Made by a program: the position numbers and the translations under genes. Shown here piece by piece: positions 17,031-26,574 of a stretch of 64,000 bases of DNA. The notes below the pieces were generated by a model. The model was not told the DNA's origin and did no database searches. It saw only the letters and a program-made list of their open reading frames with translations. Location of the stretch: positions 151,740 through 215,739 of the forward strand of contig CAJJAG010000005.1 in NCBI GenBank assembly GCA_905182135.1. Direction: 5' to 3'. The stretch is from an uncultured Acidimicrobiaceae bacterium (lineage in GTDB: Bacteria; Actinomycetota; Acidimicrobiia; Acidimicrobiales; UBA10347). Positions within the stretch are counted from its first letter, which is position 1. Each line of letters starts with the position of its first letter.

Positions 17031-17771
17031 TCAACCGCGGCCGACCAGGGGCATCTTGTTGGCCATTACGGTCATGGTCAAGACGTTGGCGTCGAGCGGC
17101 AGCGAAGCCATGTAGGCGACGGCTCTCCCCGTTTCGTCGACATGCATGGTTGCTTCAGGCTTGATCGAGCCATCGGCTTGGGGTACTCCCCGCTTCATGA
17201 TTTCGACCATGGCGGTGGCTGCATTCCCAATGTCGATCTGACCACAGGCAATGTCAAGGCTGCGACCATCAAGTGAGATGGACTTGGTCAGCCCGGTGAT
17301 TGCATGTTTGGTCGAGGTGTAAGGCGCGCTATGTGGGCGTGGCGTCTGTGCTGAGATCGAACCATTGTTGATGATGCGCCCGCCCCGAGGTTTCTGCTTC
17401 CTCATTTGGCCAAACGCGGCCCGGGCGCACAGGAATGAGCCGGTCAGGTTTATGTCGACGACTCGTTTCCAGTCCTCGACAGAGATTTCATCGAACGGTA
17501 CCGGGGGAGCCCCAACACCGGCGTTGTTGAATAGGAGGTCGACTCGGCCAAATGCTTTGACGGTCGCTGCGAACAGTGCATCGACGTCGCTTGGGTCCGC
17601 CACGTCGGCAGGAAAAGCTAGATGTCCGTCACCTTCTAACGAAGCGATGGTCTCCTGCAATGGCTCGAGCCGCCGGCCTGCTGCAACGACGGTCCAGCCG
17701 TCCTGAGCAAGGTGTTGTGCTGCCGATCGTCCAATGCCTGTTCCGGCGCCGGTTGTAATTGCGATATTCAT
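17031..17771 (-). CDS. Short-chain dehydrogenase/reductase (SDR)
   Basis: The 246-residue classical SDR has the glycine motif TGAGTGIG (7-14), NNAG (82-85), a catalytic serine near S138-S140 and YxxxK as Y151/K155. An arginine after beta-2 (AGRR) points to NADP preference. The ATG at 17771 is chosen because it begins directly with the first beta strand; an earlier in-frame ATG at 17789 would overlap the divergent gene. Only 18 bases separate this start codon from the next gene's start. The substrate is not recognisable. Confidence 0.87.
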   Translation of the reverse strand: MNIAITTGAGTGIGRSAAQHLAQDGWTVVAAGRRLEPLQETIASLEGDGHLAFPADVADPSDVDALFAATVKAFGRVDLLFNNAGVGAPPVPFDEISVEDWKRVVDINLTGSFLCARAAFGQMRKQKPRGGRIINNGSISAQTPRPHSAPYTSTKHAITGLTKSISLDGRSLDIACGQIDIGNAATAMVEIMKRGVPQADGSIKPEATMHVDETGRAVAYMASLPLDANVLTMTVMANKMPLVGRG

Positions 17772-17789
17772 AACTGCTAACACTGGCAC

Positions 17790-18473
17790 ATGACCGAACG
17801 TATTGACCCTGCCTGGCTCGCACCAACCTGGTTTATTGATAGTGAGAGCGACCAGGTCGCTGAGTTCGCCGCTGCTGCTCGAAGCGATCTACCTGATGAC
17901 GCTGACCACACGGCGGTCGCTGTCGCCCTTTTCTATGCTGTGCGCGACGGCTTTCGTTACGACCCCTATGTCGGTGCCGAAGGTTCCGCTGGCTACAAAG
18001 CAAGCTCGGTGGCTGCGACAAGCGCCAACTGGTGCACACCTAAGTCAGTGCTGTTGACTGCAGCTGCTCGCCACTGTGGCATTCCGGCCCGACTCGGGTT
18101 CGCCGATGTACGTAATCATCTGAGCAGCGAGAAGCTCGCACAGAAGATGGGGACCGACCTGTTTATCTGGCATGGCTACACCGAATTTTTGCTCGGCGAA
18201 GACCAACTCGAGTGGCGTAAGGCGAGTTCGGCCTTCAACATCGAGATGTGCGAGCGGTTCGGCGTGAAGGCGCTGGACTTCGATGGCACCAGCGATGCAC
18301 TGATGCACCCGTTCGACGAAGGAGGCAATCGTCATATGGAGTACGTCAACCAGCGAGGTAGTTTTGACGACCTCCCACTCGAGGAGATTCAGGCTGACTT
18401 CGACCGTGTCTACGGCGATTGGCAGAGCGACCAGCCCAATGATGGGCCGAAAGACGAGGCATTCGCACAATGA
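17790..18473 (+). CDS. Transglutaminase-like cysteine protein
   Basis: The 227-residue protein has the transglutaminase-like (papain-fold) core. C82 in [10 protein letters not shown] begins the catalytic helix, [14 protein letters not shown] follows, and H128 lies in WHGYTEF. The third polar residue is probably N150 or D in the following strand, so whether it is catalytic is not certain. There is no signal peptide, so it is cytosolic, unlike many surface transglutaminase-like proteins. It overlaps the EthD-like gene by ATGA. The start codon has no ribosome binding site and sits 18 bases from a divergent start, which suggests a leaderless transcript. Confidence 0.8.
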   Translation: MTERIDPAWLAPTWFIDSESDQVAEFAAAARSDLPDDADHTAVAVALFYAVRDGFRYDPYVGAEGSAGYKASSVAATSANWCTPKSVLLTAAARHCGIPARLGFADVRNHLSSEKLAQKMGTDLFIWHGYTEFLLGEDQLEWRKASSAFNIEMCERFGVKALDFDGTSDALMHPFDEGGNRHMEYVNQRGSFDDLPLEEIQADFDRVYGDWQSDQPNDGPKDEAFAQ

Positions 18474-18844
18474 TCAAGCTTGTATTTGCCTTGCGGCGCC
18501 GACCAGAAATGACGCTCGAAGAGTTCCAGGCGTATTGGCGTAATGTTCATGCGCCCTTGGTCGCGGAGCGAGCTGAAGTCCTACAAATTCGAAGGTACGT
18601 GCAGGTCCACACCAAGGACCTTGCAGGACTGCACGGTGCCTTCCAGCGGCGCAATCATGGAGCACCGGAACCCTACGATGGCGTCGCCGAACTTTGGTTC
18701 GACAGTCTCGACGTGATGGGTGGCGATGACCCCGCTGTCCGACAAGCCCAAGCAGACCTGCTGGCCGACGAAGCCAACTTCATCGACTTGTCGAATTCAC
18801 CCATGTGGTTGTCTGACGAGTTTGAGGTTGTCGCCGATGGTTGA
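18470..18844 (+). CDS. EthD-like alpha/beta-barrel protein
   Basis: The 124-residue protein fits the EthD ferredoxin-like fold (dimeric alpha/beta barrel), as shown by LVFALRRRPEMTLEEFQAYW and HAPLVAER with its conserved histidine. Such proteins often accompany oxidative degradation genes or act as small cyclases, but most have no defined reaction. It is translationally coupled to the transglutaminase-like gene by ATGA. It ends six bases before a converging crotonase gene. Confidence 0.8.
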   Translation: MIKLVFALRRRPEMTLEEFQAYWRNVHAPLVAERAEVLQIRRYVQVHTKDLAGLHGAFQRRNHGAPEPYDGVAELWFDSLDVMGGDDPAVRQAQADLLADEANFIDLSNSPMWLSDEFEVVADG

Positions 18845-18849
18845 TTAAT

Positions 18850-19659
18850 TCAGCCTTTGGGAACCCATCGGGGTGTCCGTTTCTCGAGATATGACTTCAT
18901 GCCTTCTTGGCCCTCGTCTGACTCGAACAGGCTGCCTGAAAGCGTGGACGTCCACGCCATGGCCTGGTCAAACGGCATGTGTGGCACATCGTTGACAAGC
19001 TGTTTCGATGCAGCAAGCGCAAGTGGTCCACCCAGTACTAGGTCGCCAACGATCTCGTCGACTTTGGCATCGACTTGGTCTGCGGGCACTGCGTAGTTGA
19101 CCAGACCGAGTCGAGCTGCTTCGGTTGCGGGGAATCGATTGCCGCGCAGAAAGGCCTCGGACGCTTCCGATGCGCGCATCTTGGGAAGGCAGATCACCGA
19201 GATGATTGCAGGGGCGACGCCGATGCGCACCTCGCTGAAGCCCATCTTGGCGGTGTCCAAGGCTACGGAGATGTCGGTAGCTGCGGCAAGGCCTAGACCG
19301 CCGGCTACGGCATGGCCATTGATCTTGCCAACCCACGGTTTGGGCGAACGTCGGATACGCCCAAAGAAACCAAGCGGATCGCTGCTCTCTAGTTTTTCTG
19401 GGCTCTCATCAGCGTTGGCATCGGGTCGGTCATCGTCGGAACGCTCGGAGAGGTCAGCGCCAGCGCAGAACACGGTTCCTTCGTTCGTTAACACAACAAC
19501 GCGGATGTCGCCGTCGGTATCGACTCTGTCCATAGCGGCCATAAGCTCGCTGGTCAGCTGCCTGCTGAGTGCATTGCGGTTGTCCGGGTCAGCCAGCGTG
19601 ATTGTGTAGACACCGGCGTCGAGATGGGTTGTGACTTTCGGGCTCGCTGTCTGGCTCAT
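18850..19659 (-). CDS. Enoyl-CoA hydratase/isomerase (crotonase family)
   Basis: The 269-residue crotonase has the oxyanion-hole segments EGTVFCAGADLSE and INGHAVAGGLGLAAATD. The catalytic position after IGVAPAIISV lacks the usual second glutamate of classical hydratases, so it may have another crotonase activity. An acidic insertion (DDDRPDANADESPEK) lies after the first motif. It is divergent from the PLP-enzyme gene, with 57 bases between the preferred starts. Confidence 0.87.
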   Translation of the reverse strand: MSQTASPKVTTHLDAGVYTITLADPDNRNALSRQLTSELMAAMDRVDTDGDIRVVVLTNEGTVFCAGADLSERSDDDRPDANADESPEKLESSDPLGFFGRIRRSPKPWVGKINGHAVAGGLGLAAATDISVALDTAKMGFSEVRIGVAPAIISVICLPKMRASEASEAFLRGNRFPATEAARLGLVNYAVPADQVDAKVDEIVGDLVLGGPLALAASKQLVNDVPHMPFDQAMAWTSTLSGSLFESDEGQEGMKSYLEKRTPRWVPKG

Positions 19660-19716
19660 GTGGCAGTTTTACTGCACACGCCATGCAGACCGGTAGGTGA
19701 GACTACGGTCGGACAT

Positions 19717-20733
19717 GTGATTGCATTCGAAGATCAGACCACGCAGGAGAAGACGCCGTGCTTGGTGGTCGACGCCGAGGCCTTCGCTGCCAACGTCAAA
19801 GCGATGGCGCAAGTCCTTCCGGGCCTCCGGTTGCGGCCGCATGTGAAGGCGTTTAAGTGCACTGAACTTGCACGCAAACTTGCTGCAAACGGCCACACTG
19901 CGTTTACGTGTGCGACGCTGTCAGAAGTGGCAGGAATGATCCATGCCGGGCTTGGTGCCGATCTGTTGCTGGCGAACGAAACGCTCAACGTTGAGCAGAT
20001 GCGCGACGTGGTTGCATTGCCAGGCCGGGTGACGATCGCCGTAGATTCACCCGAGACCATCGCAGCCGCAGCAGCCGCTGGTGTTACTGAGGTGCTGATC
20101 GATGTGAATGTCGGACTCCCTCGGTGCGGCTGCCCTCCAGGTCAGGCTGGAGTTCTAGCTGATGTCGCCCGTGCGGCCGGACTGACGGTCCGTGGGGTGA
20201 TGGGTTACGAGGGTCACCTGATGATGGTTCAGGACCGTGTCGAAAAGACCGAGAAGGTCAGCGACTCGATGGCGCTGCTAGCCCAAGCCGCTGCCGATGT
20301 AGGTACCGACTTCATCTCCGCTGGTGGTACTGGCACCTTTGACACGAACACGGTCGCCACGGAGATCCAGGCTGGTTCGTACGCACTGATGGACACGCAT
20401 TACGCCACGCTCGAGTCGCCGTTCGTTCAGGCCATCTGGCTTGAGGCAACGATCATCAGCGTGAATACTGAAAGCGGCTATGTGGTCGCTGACAGCGGAC
20501 TCAAGTCGATGGGTATGGATCATGGCAACCCTGCATGGGCACACGGCAAGGTGTGGTTTTGTTCTGACGAACATGTGACGATGGCGCCAGCAGACATGAG
20601 TCATTGGTCGGTCGGCGATCGGGTCCGTTTGGAGCCAGCACATATCGATCCCACGATTGCGAAGCACGAACGTATGTGGTTCATCGAAAACGGAGCAGCA
20701 ACGGAATGGCCCGTCGACCTGAGGCACTGGTAA
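19717..20733 (+). CDS. Fold-III PLP enzyme (D-threonine aldolase / DSD1-like)
   Basis: The protein has about 338 residues and an alanine-racemase-type barrel with the Schiff-base lysine K44 in RPHVKAFKC. The later segments VRGVMGYEGHLM and SAGGTGTFD bind the PLP phosphate. These, and the C-terminal beta domain with DHGNPAW, place it in the D-threonine aldolase / D-serine dehydratase-like group. The frame is open upstream to 19624, but that overlaps the divergent crotonase, so GTG 19717 is preferred; start uncertain. Its TAA overlaps the ATG of the flavo-oxidase gene. Cleavage of D-hydroxy amino acids is the likely chemistry. Confidence 0.82.
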   Translation: MIAFEDQTTQEKTPCLVVDAEAFAANVKAMAQVLPGLRLRPHVKAFKCTELARKLAANGHTAFTCATLSEVAGMIHAGLGADLLLANETLNVEQMRDVVALPGRVTIAVDSPETIAAAAAAGVTEVLIDVNVGLPRCGCPPGQAGVLADVARAAGLTVRGVMGYEGHLMMVQDRVEKTEKVSDSMALLAQAAADVGTDFISAGGTGTFDTNTVATEIQAGSYALMDTHYATLESPFVQAIWLEATIISVNTESGYVVADSGLKSMGMDHGNPAWAHGKVWFCSDEHVTMAPADMSHWSVGDRVRLEPAHIDPTIAKHERMWFIENGAATEWPVDLRHW

Positions 20734-22073
20734 TGGCGGGGTTGCTGAGGCTGCGATTGCCAGGACAGGCCGCGGCCTCGTGGAGGAATTGGGCCGGCAA
20801 CCAGCACTGTTCCCCAGCGGTAATCGAGCGCCCCTTAACCGAGGCGCATCTGCAAGACATCGTGAAAAAGGCGGCGTTGAGCGGCCACAAAATCAGGGCC
20901 GTTGGCTCAGGACACAGCTTCACAGCTATTGCCTGCACCGACGAAATACTGGTTTCGCTCGAGCATCTGAACATGGTCCGCCATATCGATACGGCGAATA
21001 ATGTGATCACTGTGCAGGCCGGTATCGAGCTTGGTCATTTGAACAACCGCTTGGCTAAGGCCGGGTTGGCGATGACGAACTTGGGTGACATCGTGTACCA
21101 GTCATTGGCTGGGGCAGTCAGTACGGGTACCCATGGCACCGGCGTCGGCTTTACGGGTATCGCTGGTCAGATACTTGGCCTGCGCCTGGTGACCTCAACC
21201 GGCGAGATTGTCGATTGCAGCCCGGACGAGAACCCAGAACTTTTCCGAGTTGCCCGAGTTGGGTTGGGGGTGTTTGGCATCATCAGCGAGATCAGGCTTG
21301 GCGTCGAACCAGCGTTCAACCTCCATGCGGTGGAAGCTCCGCGTCCTCTCGCTGAAGTACTGGACAACTGGCTTGATGATGTGGCTGACAATGATCACTA
21401 CGAATTTTTCTGGATTCCGGGTAGCGATGCTGTAATGACCAAGCGCAATCGCCGCACCATCGATGCCGTCAACCGGCAACCGAAGGTCAAACATTTTGTC
21501 GACAAGATCGTTGCCGAGAACATCGGCTTTGGCGCGATGGCCAAGCTCGCCAGCTTGAAGCCGTCGCTGATTCCAAAATTCCGCAAGATGTTGATTGACT
21601 CGATAGGAGAGGCGGACTTCACCGACGAATCGCATCGAGTATTCGCGAGTCCGCGCTGGGTCAAGTTTGTTGAGATGGAATATAGCGTCGCTCTCGAAGA
21701 CGTGCCCGAGATCCTGCGGCGCATCGACGATGCCGTGCGAGATGCGGGTCTGGACCTGCTCTTTCCCGTCGAGGTGCGCGCCGCTGCAGGCGATGACATC
21801 CCCTTATCGACGGCGTTTGGTCGAGCATCGGGCTATATAGCGGTGCACCGTGTCAAAGGCATTGAGTACCGACCGTACTTCGAGCTAGTCGAAGCAATTA
21901 TGGATGAGTTCGACGGCCGCCCTCACTGGGGAAAAATACATTTTCAGACCGCTGCGACATTGGCCGGTCGGTATCCCGAGTGGGATATTTTCCAGCAAGC
22001 GCGCGCCAAATACGACCCGGCGGCCATGTTCAGTAATGACTATGTCGATCGGGTCTTAGGAACTGTGGGCTAG
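20733..22073 (+). CDS. Aldonolactone oxidase-type FAD enzyme (ALO family)
   Basis: The 446-residue protein has an N-terminal VAO-type FAD domain with AVGSGHSF, whose H61 matches the histidine that binds FAD covalently in gulonolactone oxidases. GTHGTGVGF and QILGLRLVTSTGEI follow. The C-terminal D-arabinono-1,4-lactone-oxidase domain ends with HWGKIHF. Known members oxidise aldonolactones or polyols (alditol oxidase, gulonolactone dehydrogenase). The start ATG overlaps the upstream stop (TAATG), which removes an upstream extension in the same frame. Co-translation with a PLP aldolase is unusual and suggests a joint pathway. Confidence 0.87.
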   Translation: MAGLLRLRLPGQAAASWRNWAGNQHCSPAVIERPLTEAHLQDIVKKAALSGHKIRAVGSGHSFTAIACTDEILVSLEHLNMVRHIDTANNVITVQAGIELGHLNNRLAKAGLAMTNLGDIVYQSLAGAVSTGTHGTGVGFTGIAGQILGLRLVTSTGEIVDCSPDENPELFRVARVGLGVFGIISEIRLGVEPAFNLHAVEAPRPLAEVLDNWLDDVADNDHYEFFWIPGSDAVMTKRNRRTIDAVNRQPKVKHFVDKIVAENIGFGAMAKLASLKPSLIPKFRKMLIDSIGEADFTDESHRVFASPRWVKFVEMEYSVALEDVPEILRRIDDAVRDAGLDLLFPVEVRAAAGDDIPLSTAFGRASGYIAVHRVKGIEYRPYFELVEAIMDEFDGRPHWGKIHFQTAATLAGRYPEWDIFQQARAKYDPAAMFSNDYVDRVLGTVG

Positions 22074-22082
22074 TCCCGGTAA

Positions 22083-22463
22083 TCAGCCCAGGCCGCGAAG
22101 ATCAACGGTGAAGATCAGTGTCTCGTTCGGGCCGATGACGCCACCGGCACCCTGTGCGCCGTATCCCATTGCCGGCGGGATCGTGAGCCGGCGACGGCCA
22201 CCGATTTTCATGCCTGCAACGCCAGCATCCCAGCCTTGGATGACCTGGCCGCCACCAAGGGCAAATGAGAACACGTCACCCCGGTTCCACGAGGCGTCGA
22301 ACTCTGCGCCGGTTGACCACGATACGCCGACATAGTCGACGTTTACGATCGCTCCTGCGGCTGCTTCGGCGCCATCGCCAACGACGAGATCTTCGATCAG
22401 AAGCTCCGCTGGCGGGTCGCCTGCAGGGACTTCGATGGCCGGCTTCACACTGGTATCTTCCAT
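22083..22463 (-). CDS. FKBP-type peptidyl-prolyl isomerase
   Basis: The 126-residue protein is a single FKBP domain. Visible are the family segments NVDYVGV, FDASWNRGDVFSFALGGGQVIQGWD and the AMGYGAQGAGGVIGPNETLIF loop and strand (each cited in part). It catalyses cis-trans isomerisation of prolyl bonds. There is no signal peptide or lipobox, so it is cytosolic. The ATG at 22463 is preferred to a longer frame because it begins just before the acidic N-terminal stretch usual for bacterial FKBPs. Confidence 0.92.
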   Translation of the reverse strand: MEDTSVKPAIEVPAGDPPAELLIEDLVVGDGAEAAAGAIVNVDYVGVSWSTGAEFDASWNRGDVFSFALGGGQVIQGWDAGVAGMKIGGRRRLTIPPAMGYGAQGAGGVIGPNETLIFTVDLRGLG

Positions 22464-22537
22464 GGCCGCGAACCTTATCGCTGTAAAGGGCCAGCTTGGC
22501 TTGTCGCGTTGTGCCCGCCAGCGGCTATCAATGGTGG

Positions 22538-24121
22538 GTGACCGCAACGATTATTGATACCGAGCTACTTGTCCAGGCCCGCGCCGCTGTCGAAGTGGCC
22601 CAGGGTGTGATCGAGACCGGCATTGCGACGGCTAAGGCGTCAGGCACTGCCGACCAGGATCAACTGCTGGTCTATTCGCTCGCCCATGCCGCCAGTGCAG
22701 CGGCCATGGCCGAGTCTGCACTTACCTATGCCCAGACCGGCCAGGACGAAGCTCGCTTGGCGCATGTTTTCATCGGCCGACAACTCACTGATCTGGCCTC
22801 GATGCTGTGGGCCCGTTCAAGCGATTGGGGCGTTGAGATGTCGGCGCTCGATACAACCCGTGCCTATGCCGCGCTGGTCACGGCGCCCGGGTTCGTGAGC
22901 CTTGCTGCGGCAGCCGCTGGCTCATCGAATCTGCCCGATGACCTCGAGATGGTTGCGACAACATTCCGCCAGTTCGCCAATGAGCGGGTCGCTCCTCATG
23001 CCGAGGCGATCCACCGCCATGATCTCGATATCCCACAAGAAATCATTGATGGCGTGGCCGAGCTTGGTTGCTTCGGTTTGTCGATTCCTGAGCAGTACAA
23101 CGGATCGGCGTCGGGGTCCGAAGACGACTACATGGCCATGGTGATTGCTACCGAAGAACTCAGCACCGCATCACTCGGTGCCGGCGGTTCACTAATTACT
23201 CGGCCAGAGATTCTTGCTCGAGCGATCGAAGCCGGCGGTACCGATGAGCAGAAGCAGCGATGGTTGCCGTCAATCGCCAGTGGTGAAACTTTGTGCGCTG
23301 TAGCGGTCACTGAGCCCGATTTCGGCTCTGATGTTGCGAATCTCAAAGTCAGCGCATCACCCGAAGAGGGTGGCTGGCGTATCAATGGTGTCAAGACCTG
23401 GTGCACGTTTGCTGGTCGAGCCAATGCGCTCATGGTGCTTGCTCGAACGAACCCTGATCCTGATGCCAAGCATCGCGGACTCAGCCTGTTCGTAATCGAC
23501 AAGCCAAGCGATGACGGCCACGACTTCCGCCACGAAGTGGACGGCGGCACTCTTGAGGGCCGAGCCATTGCGACGCTTGGCTACCGAGGCATGCACAGCT
23601 TTGAGGTCAGCTTCACCGACTGGTTCGTGCCGGCGGTCAACCTGATTGGTGGCGACGAAGGTCTGGGTCGTGGTTTCTATCTTCAGATGGCTGGTTTTGA
23701 GAACGGACGCATCCAGACAGCAGCCCGCGCAATCGGTGTTATGCAGCGAGCATGGGAGGTGGCGTCTGAGTACGCCAATGACCGGGTCGTCTTCGGGGCT
23801 CCGATTGCAGACTACGAGCTAACGCAGATCAAGCTGGGAACGATGGCGGCCATCATCCAGATCGGGCGGCAGTACAGCTACGAAGTTGCTCGCAAGATGG
23901 CCTCAGGCGACGGTTCGCTCGAAGCATCGATGGCCAAGGCCTACCTGTGCAAGGCCGCCGAGTGGGTCACTCGCGAAGCGCTGCAGATCCACGGTGGCAT
24001 GGGTTATGCGGAAGAGTATGAAGTCAGCCGCTTGTTCGTCGACGCACGTGTGCTGTCGATCTTCGAAGGCGCCGATGAGACGTTGTGCCTCAAGCTGATC
24101 GGTCGGCGCTTACTCGCCTAG
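22538..24121 (+). CDS. Acyl-CoA dehydrogenase with N-terminal helical extension
   Basis: The protein has about 527 residues, some 140 longer than standard acyl-CoA dehydrogenases. Residues 1-130 form an extra helical region, rich in alanine, without a known name. The normal three-domain ACAD follows, with AVTEPDFGSDVANL, NGVKTWCTFAG and the C-terminal IHGGMGYAEEYEV. The catalytic glutamate is probably in SIFEGADETL. GTG 22538 is preferred to the TTG at 22496 because it begins at MTATIID. It oxidises acyl-CoA with an electron-transfer flavoprotein acceptor. Electron-transfer genes are not in the window. Confidence 0.85.
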   Translation: MTATIIDTELLVQARAAVEVAQGVIETGIATAKASGTADQDQLLVYSLAHAASAAAMAESALTYAQTGQDEARLAHVFIGRQLTDLASMLWARSSDWGVEMSALDTTRAYAALVTAPGFVSLAAAAAGSSNLPDDLEMVATTFRQFANERVAPHAEAIHRHDLDIPQEIIDGVAELGCFGLSIPEQYNGSASGSEDDYMAMVIATEELSTASLGAGGSLITRPEILARAIEAGGTDEQKQRWLPSIASGETLCAVAVTEPDFGSDVANLKVSASPEEGGWRINGVKTWCTFAGRANALMVLARTNPDPDAKHRGLSLFVIDKPSDDGHDFRHEVDGGTLEGRAIATLGYRGMHSFEVSFTDWFVPAVNLIGGDEGLGRGFYLQMAGFENGRIQTAARAIGVMQRAWEVASEYANDRVVFGAPIADYELTQIKLGTMAAIIQIGRQYSYEVARKMASGDGSLEASMAKAYLCKAAEWVTREALQIHGGMGYAEEYEVSRLFVDARVLSIFEGADETLCLKLIGRRLLA

Positions 24122-24164
24122 TCAATCACTTCGGTAGTGTGGGGACTCGTGCCTGAGTTGACCT

Positions 24165-25424
24165 ATGAGTGAAGTAGGAAAATCGTTAGAGCAGAATTCT
24201 CTGATCGAGAGTGCTGTCCCAACCAATGCCCTAGCCGTCCCGCCGTTTCGCTCGTTGTGGCTGAATTCGGTCACCTTCTACCTCGTCGTGAACGCTCTGC
24301 GGTTTGTGTATGGCTGGGTCGTACTCGACGGCCTGAACAAGAGCGAGAGCGTGCAGGGACTCGTCGTCTTTGTCCTTGGCATCCCGTTGCTATTTCTGTT
24401 GTTGCCAGCAGGTGTGTGGGCGGACCGCCTCGATCCGAAGAAGATGCTTATAACCACACAGGTTGCTCTGCTGGTAGTCATGGCGGTGACGGCGATCGTC
24501 ATGGGCGATGGCGCTGGGTCCTTGTCGCTGATTCTCGTCTCTGCGTTGTTCGCTGGCATCGTGACATCGTTGGGGACACCCGTGCGGTCGTCGCTCATTC
24601 CAGCACTACTCAAGGGCGATCTGCTCTATAGCGGTATTGCTTTGAACGCTATTGCGCTGACGCTGTCACTGGTCCTTGGGGCGGTGACAGCTCGTGCATT
24701 TGGTGACTGGTTCGGCTTTGACGGTGCATTCTGGTGGCTCGTGGCCCTAACTGGGATTGGGACGCTGGCGCTGTTGCCGATGAAGTCGCCGGGAGTAGCG
24801 GCGACTGGCGACAAGATGACCCTGCGAGAAGCAGTGCGCGTGGGTTTGACGTTTGTTTGGCGCGAACCCGGCATCCGTTCGCTCTTCTTGCTGCTCGCCG
24901 TATCAGGGCTGATGATGACGCCCATCATGTTCGTTACCTTGCAAGCCCATATCAAAGAAGAACTCGGCCGCAGCGCTGGCGATGCTGCTCCCATGCTTGG
25001 GCTGATGGGTGTCGGGATTGCACTGTCCTCGGTGTTCATTATGCGACGAGGGAACCTAGAGCAGAAGAGCGTCAAGTTCATGCGTGCCATGCTTGGCGGC
25101 ACTATCTGCATGTTCCTGATGGGTCGCACCACGGACTACTGGCAGGTCATGGTTCTCGCCCTGACTATGGGCATATGTGGCGGTTTCTTCATCAATATGA
25201 ATCAGGGCTTGATCCAGTCGAACACGCCGCCCCAGATGATGGGCCGGGTCATGGGCCTCTACGCACTGGTGTCGGCAGGTCTGACGCCATTCGGCGCTCT
25301 GGCACTGGGGCTGATGTCCGAAGCGATCGGAACCGGCAATGCGATCAGCCTCGTCTCGGCTATGGCCTTCTCGATCGTGCTGGCTATGTATCTGCGAGGC
25401 AAGGCCATCCGCGAGATCCGTTAG
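24165..25424 (+). CDS. MFS transporter
   Basis: The 419-residue protein has about 10-12 hydrophobic segments in two halves. It carries the loop motif LPAGVWADRLDPKK between TM2 and TM3, typical of the drug:H+ antiporter/enterobactin exporter (TMS) branch. It is an inner-membrane secondary transporter, most likely an exporter. Transported compound unknown. The ATG is at 24165 and the gene stands 43 bases after the acyl-CoA dehydrogenase. No regulator gene is adjacent. Confidence 0.88.
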   Translation: MSEVGKSLEQNSLIESAVPTNALAVPPFRSLWLNSVTFYLVVNALRFVYGWVVLDGLNKSESVQGLVVFVLGIPLLFLLLPAGVWADRLDPKKMLITTQVALLVVMAVTAIVMGDGAGSLSLILVSALFAGIVTSLGTPVRSSLIPALLKGDLLYSGIALNAIALTLSLVLGAVTARAFGDWFGFDGAFWWLVALTGIGTLALLPMKSPGVAATGDKMTLREAVRVGLTFVWREPGIRSLFLLLAVSGLMMTPIMFVTLQAHIKEELGRSAGDAAPMLGLMGVGIALSSVFIMRRGNLEQKSVKFMRAMLGGTICMFLMGRTTDYWQVMVLALTMGICGGFFINMNQGLIQSNTPPQMMGRVMGLYALVSAGLTPFGALALGLMSEAIGTGNAISLVSAMAFSIVLAMYLRGKAIREIR

Positions 25425-25601
25425 TGCCAGGATCAACCGGACAGGATACGAAGACGCTGCGAAGCGGCAGATGCCACACGTCCGATATCTCAGGGCAGTG
25501 TGTATCTCAGGCGGGGTGAGCTCCCACGCTCTCTAGACTTTCTAACCGCTGCTGGTGGCTCCGTCGGTTACGTGTTGACCTGGTGCAGCGCTGGAAAGAG
25601 A

Positions 25602-25982
25602 ATGGCTACCTCACTTCCACCCATCGTGATCGCTGGCGCGCACAGCTCGGTGTGGAGCCGCACGATGCGAGCGGTGCGCTCCAGTCGCAGTATCGGTGCC
25701 GGCAACTCGGCGACTGCGTTTATCGACTTCTTGCTCGAGGGTTTCGCCGGCGAATGGGTGAGGAAGGCTCATGGCTACTTGATCGATAGTCAGGGCGGAA
25801 GGCGCGCGCTTGTTGGCTCACTCGGAAAAATACCCCCGTCATCGAACAGCCCTATGAACGAACGCTCGCCGTTTGCCGAGACTGGTTATCGCTATGTGGG
25901 TCCGGACCTGATTGGGTTGGGTGTCGTGACCGAGGATTCAGGCCGCTTCGACATCGTTGCCATTGGAAATGCCGGGCTCTAG
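25602..25982 (+). CDS. Hypothetical 126-residue protein
   Basis: An open frame with an ATG at 25602 and a plausible ribosome binding site (GGAAAGAG) encodes 126 residues. The central part TAFIDFLLEGFAGEWVRKAH and the end YRYVGPDLIGLGVVTEDSG read like real protein. The first third is rich in serine and arginine and less convincing. No domain is recognised. It may be an intact orphan gene or a remnant. Confidence 0.3.
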   Translation: MATSLPPIVIAGAHSSVWSRTMRAVRSSRSIGAGNSATAFIDFLLEGFAGEWVRKAHGYLIDSQGGRRALVGSLGKIPPSSNSPMNERSPFAETGYRYVGPDLIGLGVVTEDSGRFDIVAIGNAGL

Positions 25983-26195
25983 GTCGGCGAGTCAATAGGC
26001 CAAGGTTTTGACACTTGGCTCAACGCTTCGCAGACCGTGGGGTTGATCGAACGGATGCCCGGCGCCGCCAGCAAAGCACTCGGCTCGGCTGGATGGGGCC
26101 GCCTCCGGCCAGGATCATCAGGCTCAGAGTCGATGCCTCAAACTGGTTCAACCAACGACGGTGCTCGACAGATATCCAAAGTGAGGTTGTGTCTT

Positions 26196-26558
26196 CTACC
26201 GGTCACCCCGGCCGCCGCTGCGACTTGGTCCGCCTTCGACGCGCCCGCCGGAGCCGCCGCCTTGGCTGGCCTTGCGTCGCTCGGCTCGGTTGCCTTTGCC
26301 CGCTTTACTCTTGGACGTTCCCTCAAGGTCGGCATGGGGCTCAACGCTTTCGACTTCGATCGATGAACCATCAACAAGTGGCTTCAATGTTGGAGCCACC
26401 TTGCCGAGGACGCGGTCATGAATCGCTTGTTGGTCTTCGAGTTCGGTAATGCCGGGGCCGAATCGAAGAACCGAGACGATGCGCATTCTTCCGTCGGTCT
26501 CGACGAGAGCGGTAGGCCCATCTTCACCATGCTGGTCGAGCAGCCAGTATTTGCGCAT
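26196..26558 (-). CDS. Small hypothetical protein with basic Gly/Ser-rich tail
   Basis: The 120-residue protein has an N-terminal beta-rich part (KYWLLDQHGEDGPTALVE, then MRIVSVLRFGPGITELEDQQ), and a C-terminal tail from about residue 80 rich in Lys, Arg, Gly and Ser. A ribosome binding site (AAGGA) precedes the ATG. The ordered first half and disordered basic tail suggest a small nucleic-acid-associated or ribosome-associated protein, which is inference only. It is the most gene-like ORF in this gene-poor stretch. Confidence 0.5.
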   Translation of the reverse strand: MRKYWLLDQHGEDGPTALVETDGRMRIVSVLRFGPGITELEDQQAIHDRVLGKVAPTLKPLVDGSSIEVESVEPHADLEGTSKSKAGKGNRAERRKASQGGGSGGRVEGGPSRSGGRGDR

Positions 26559-26574
26559 AATCAGTTGTCCTTGC

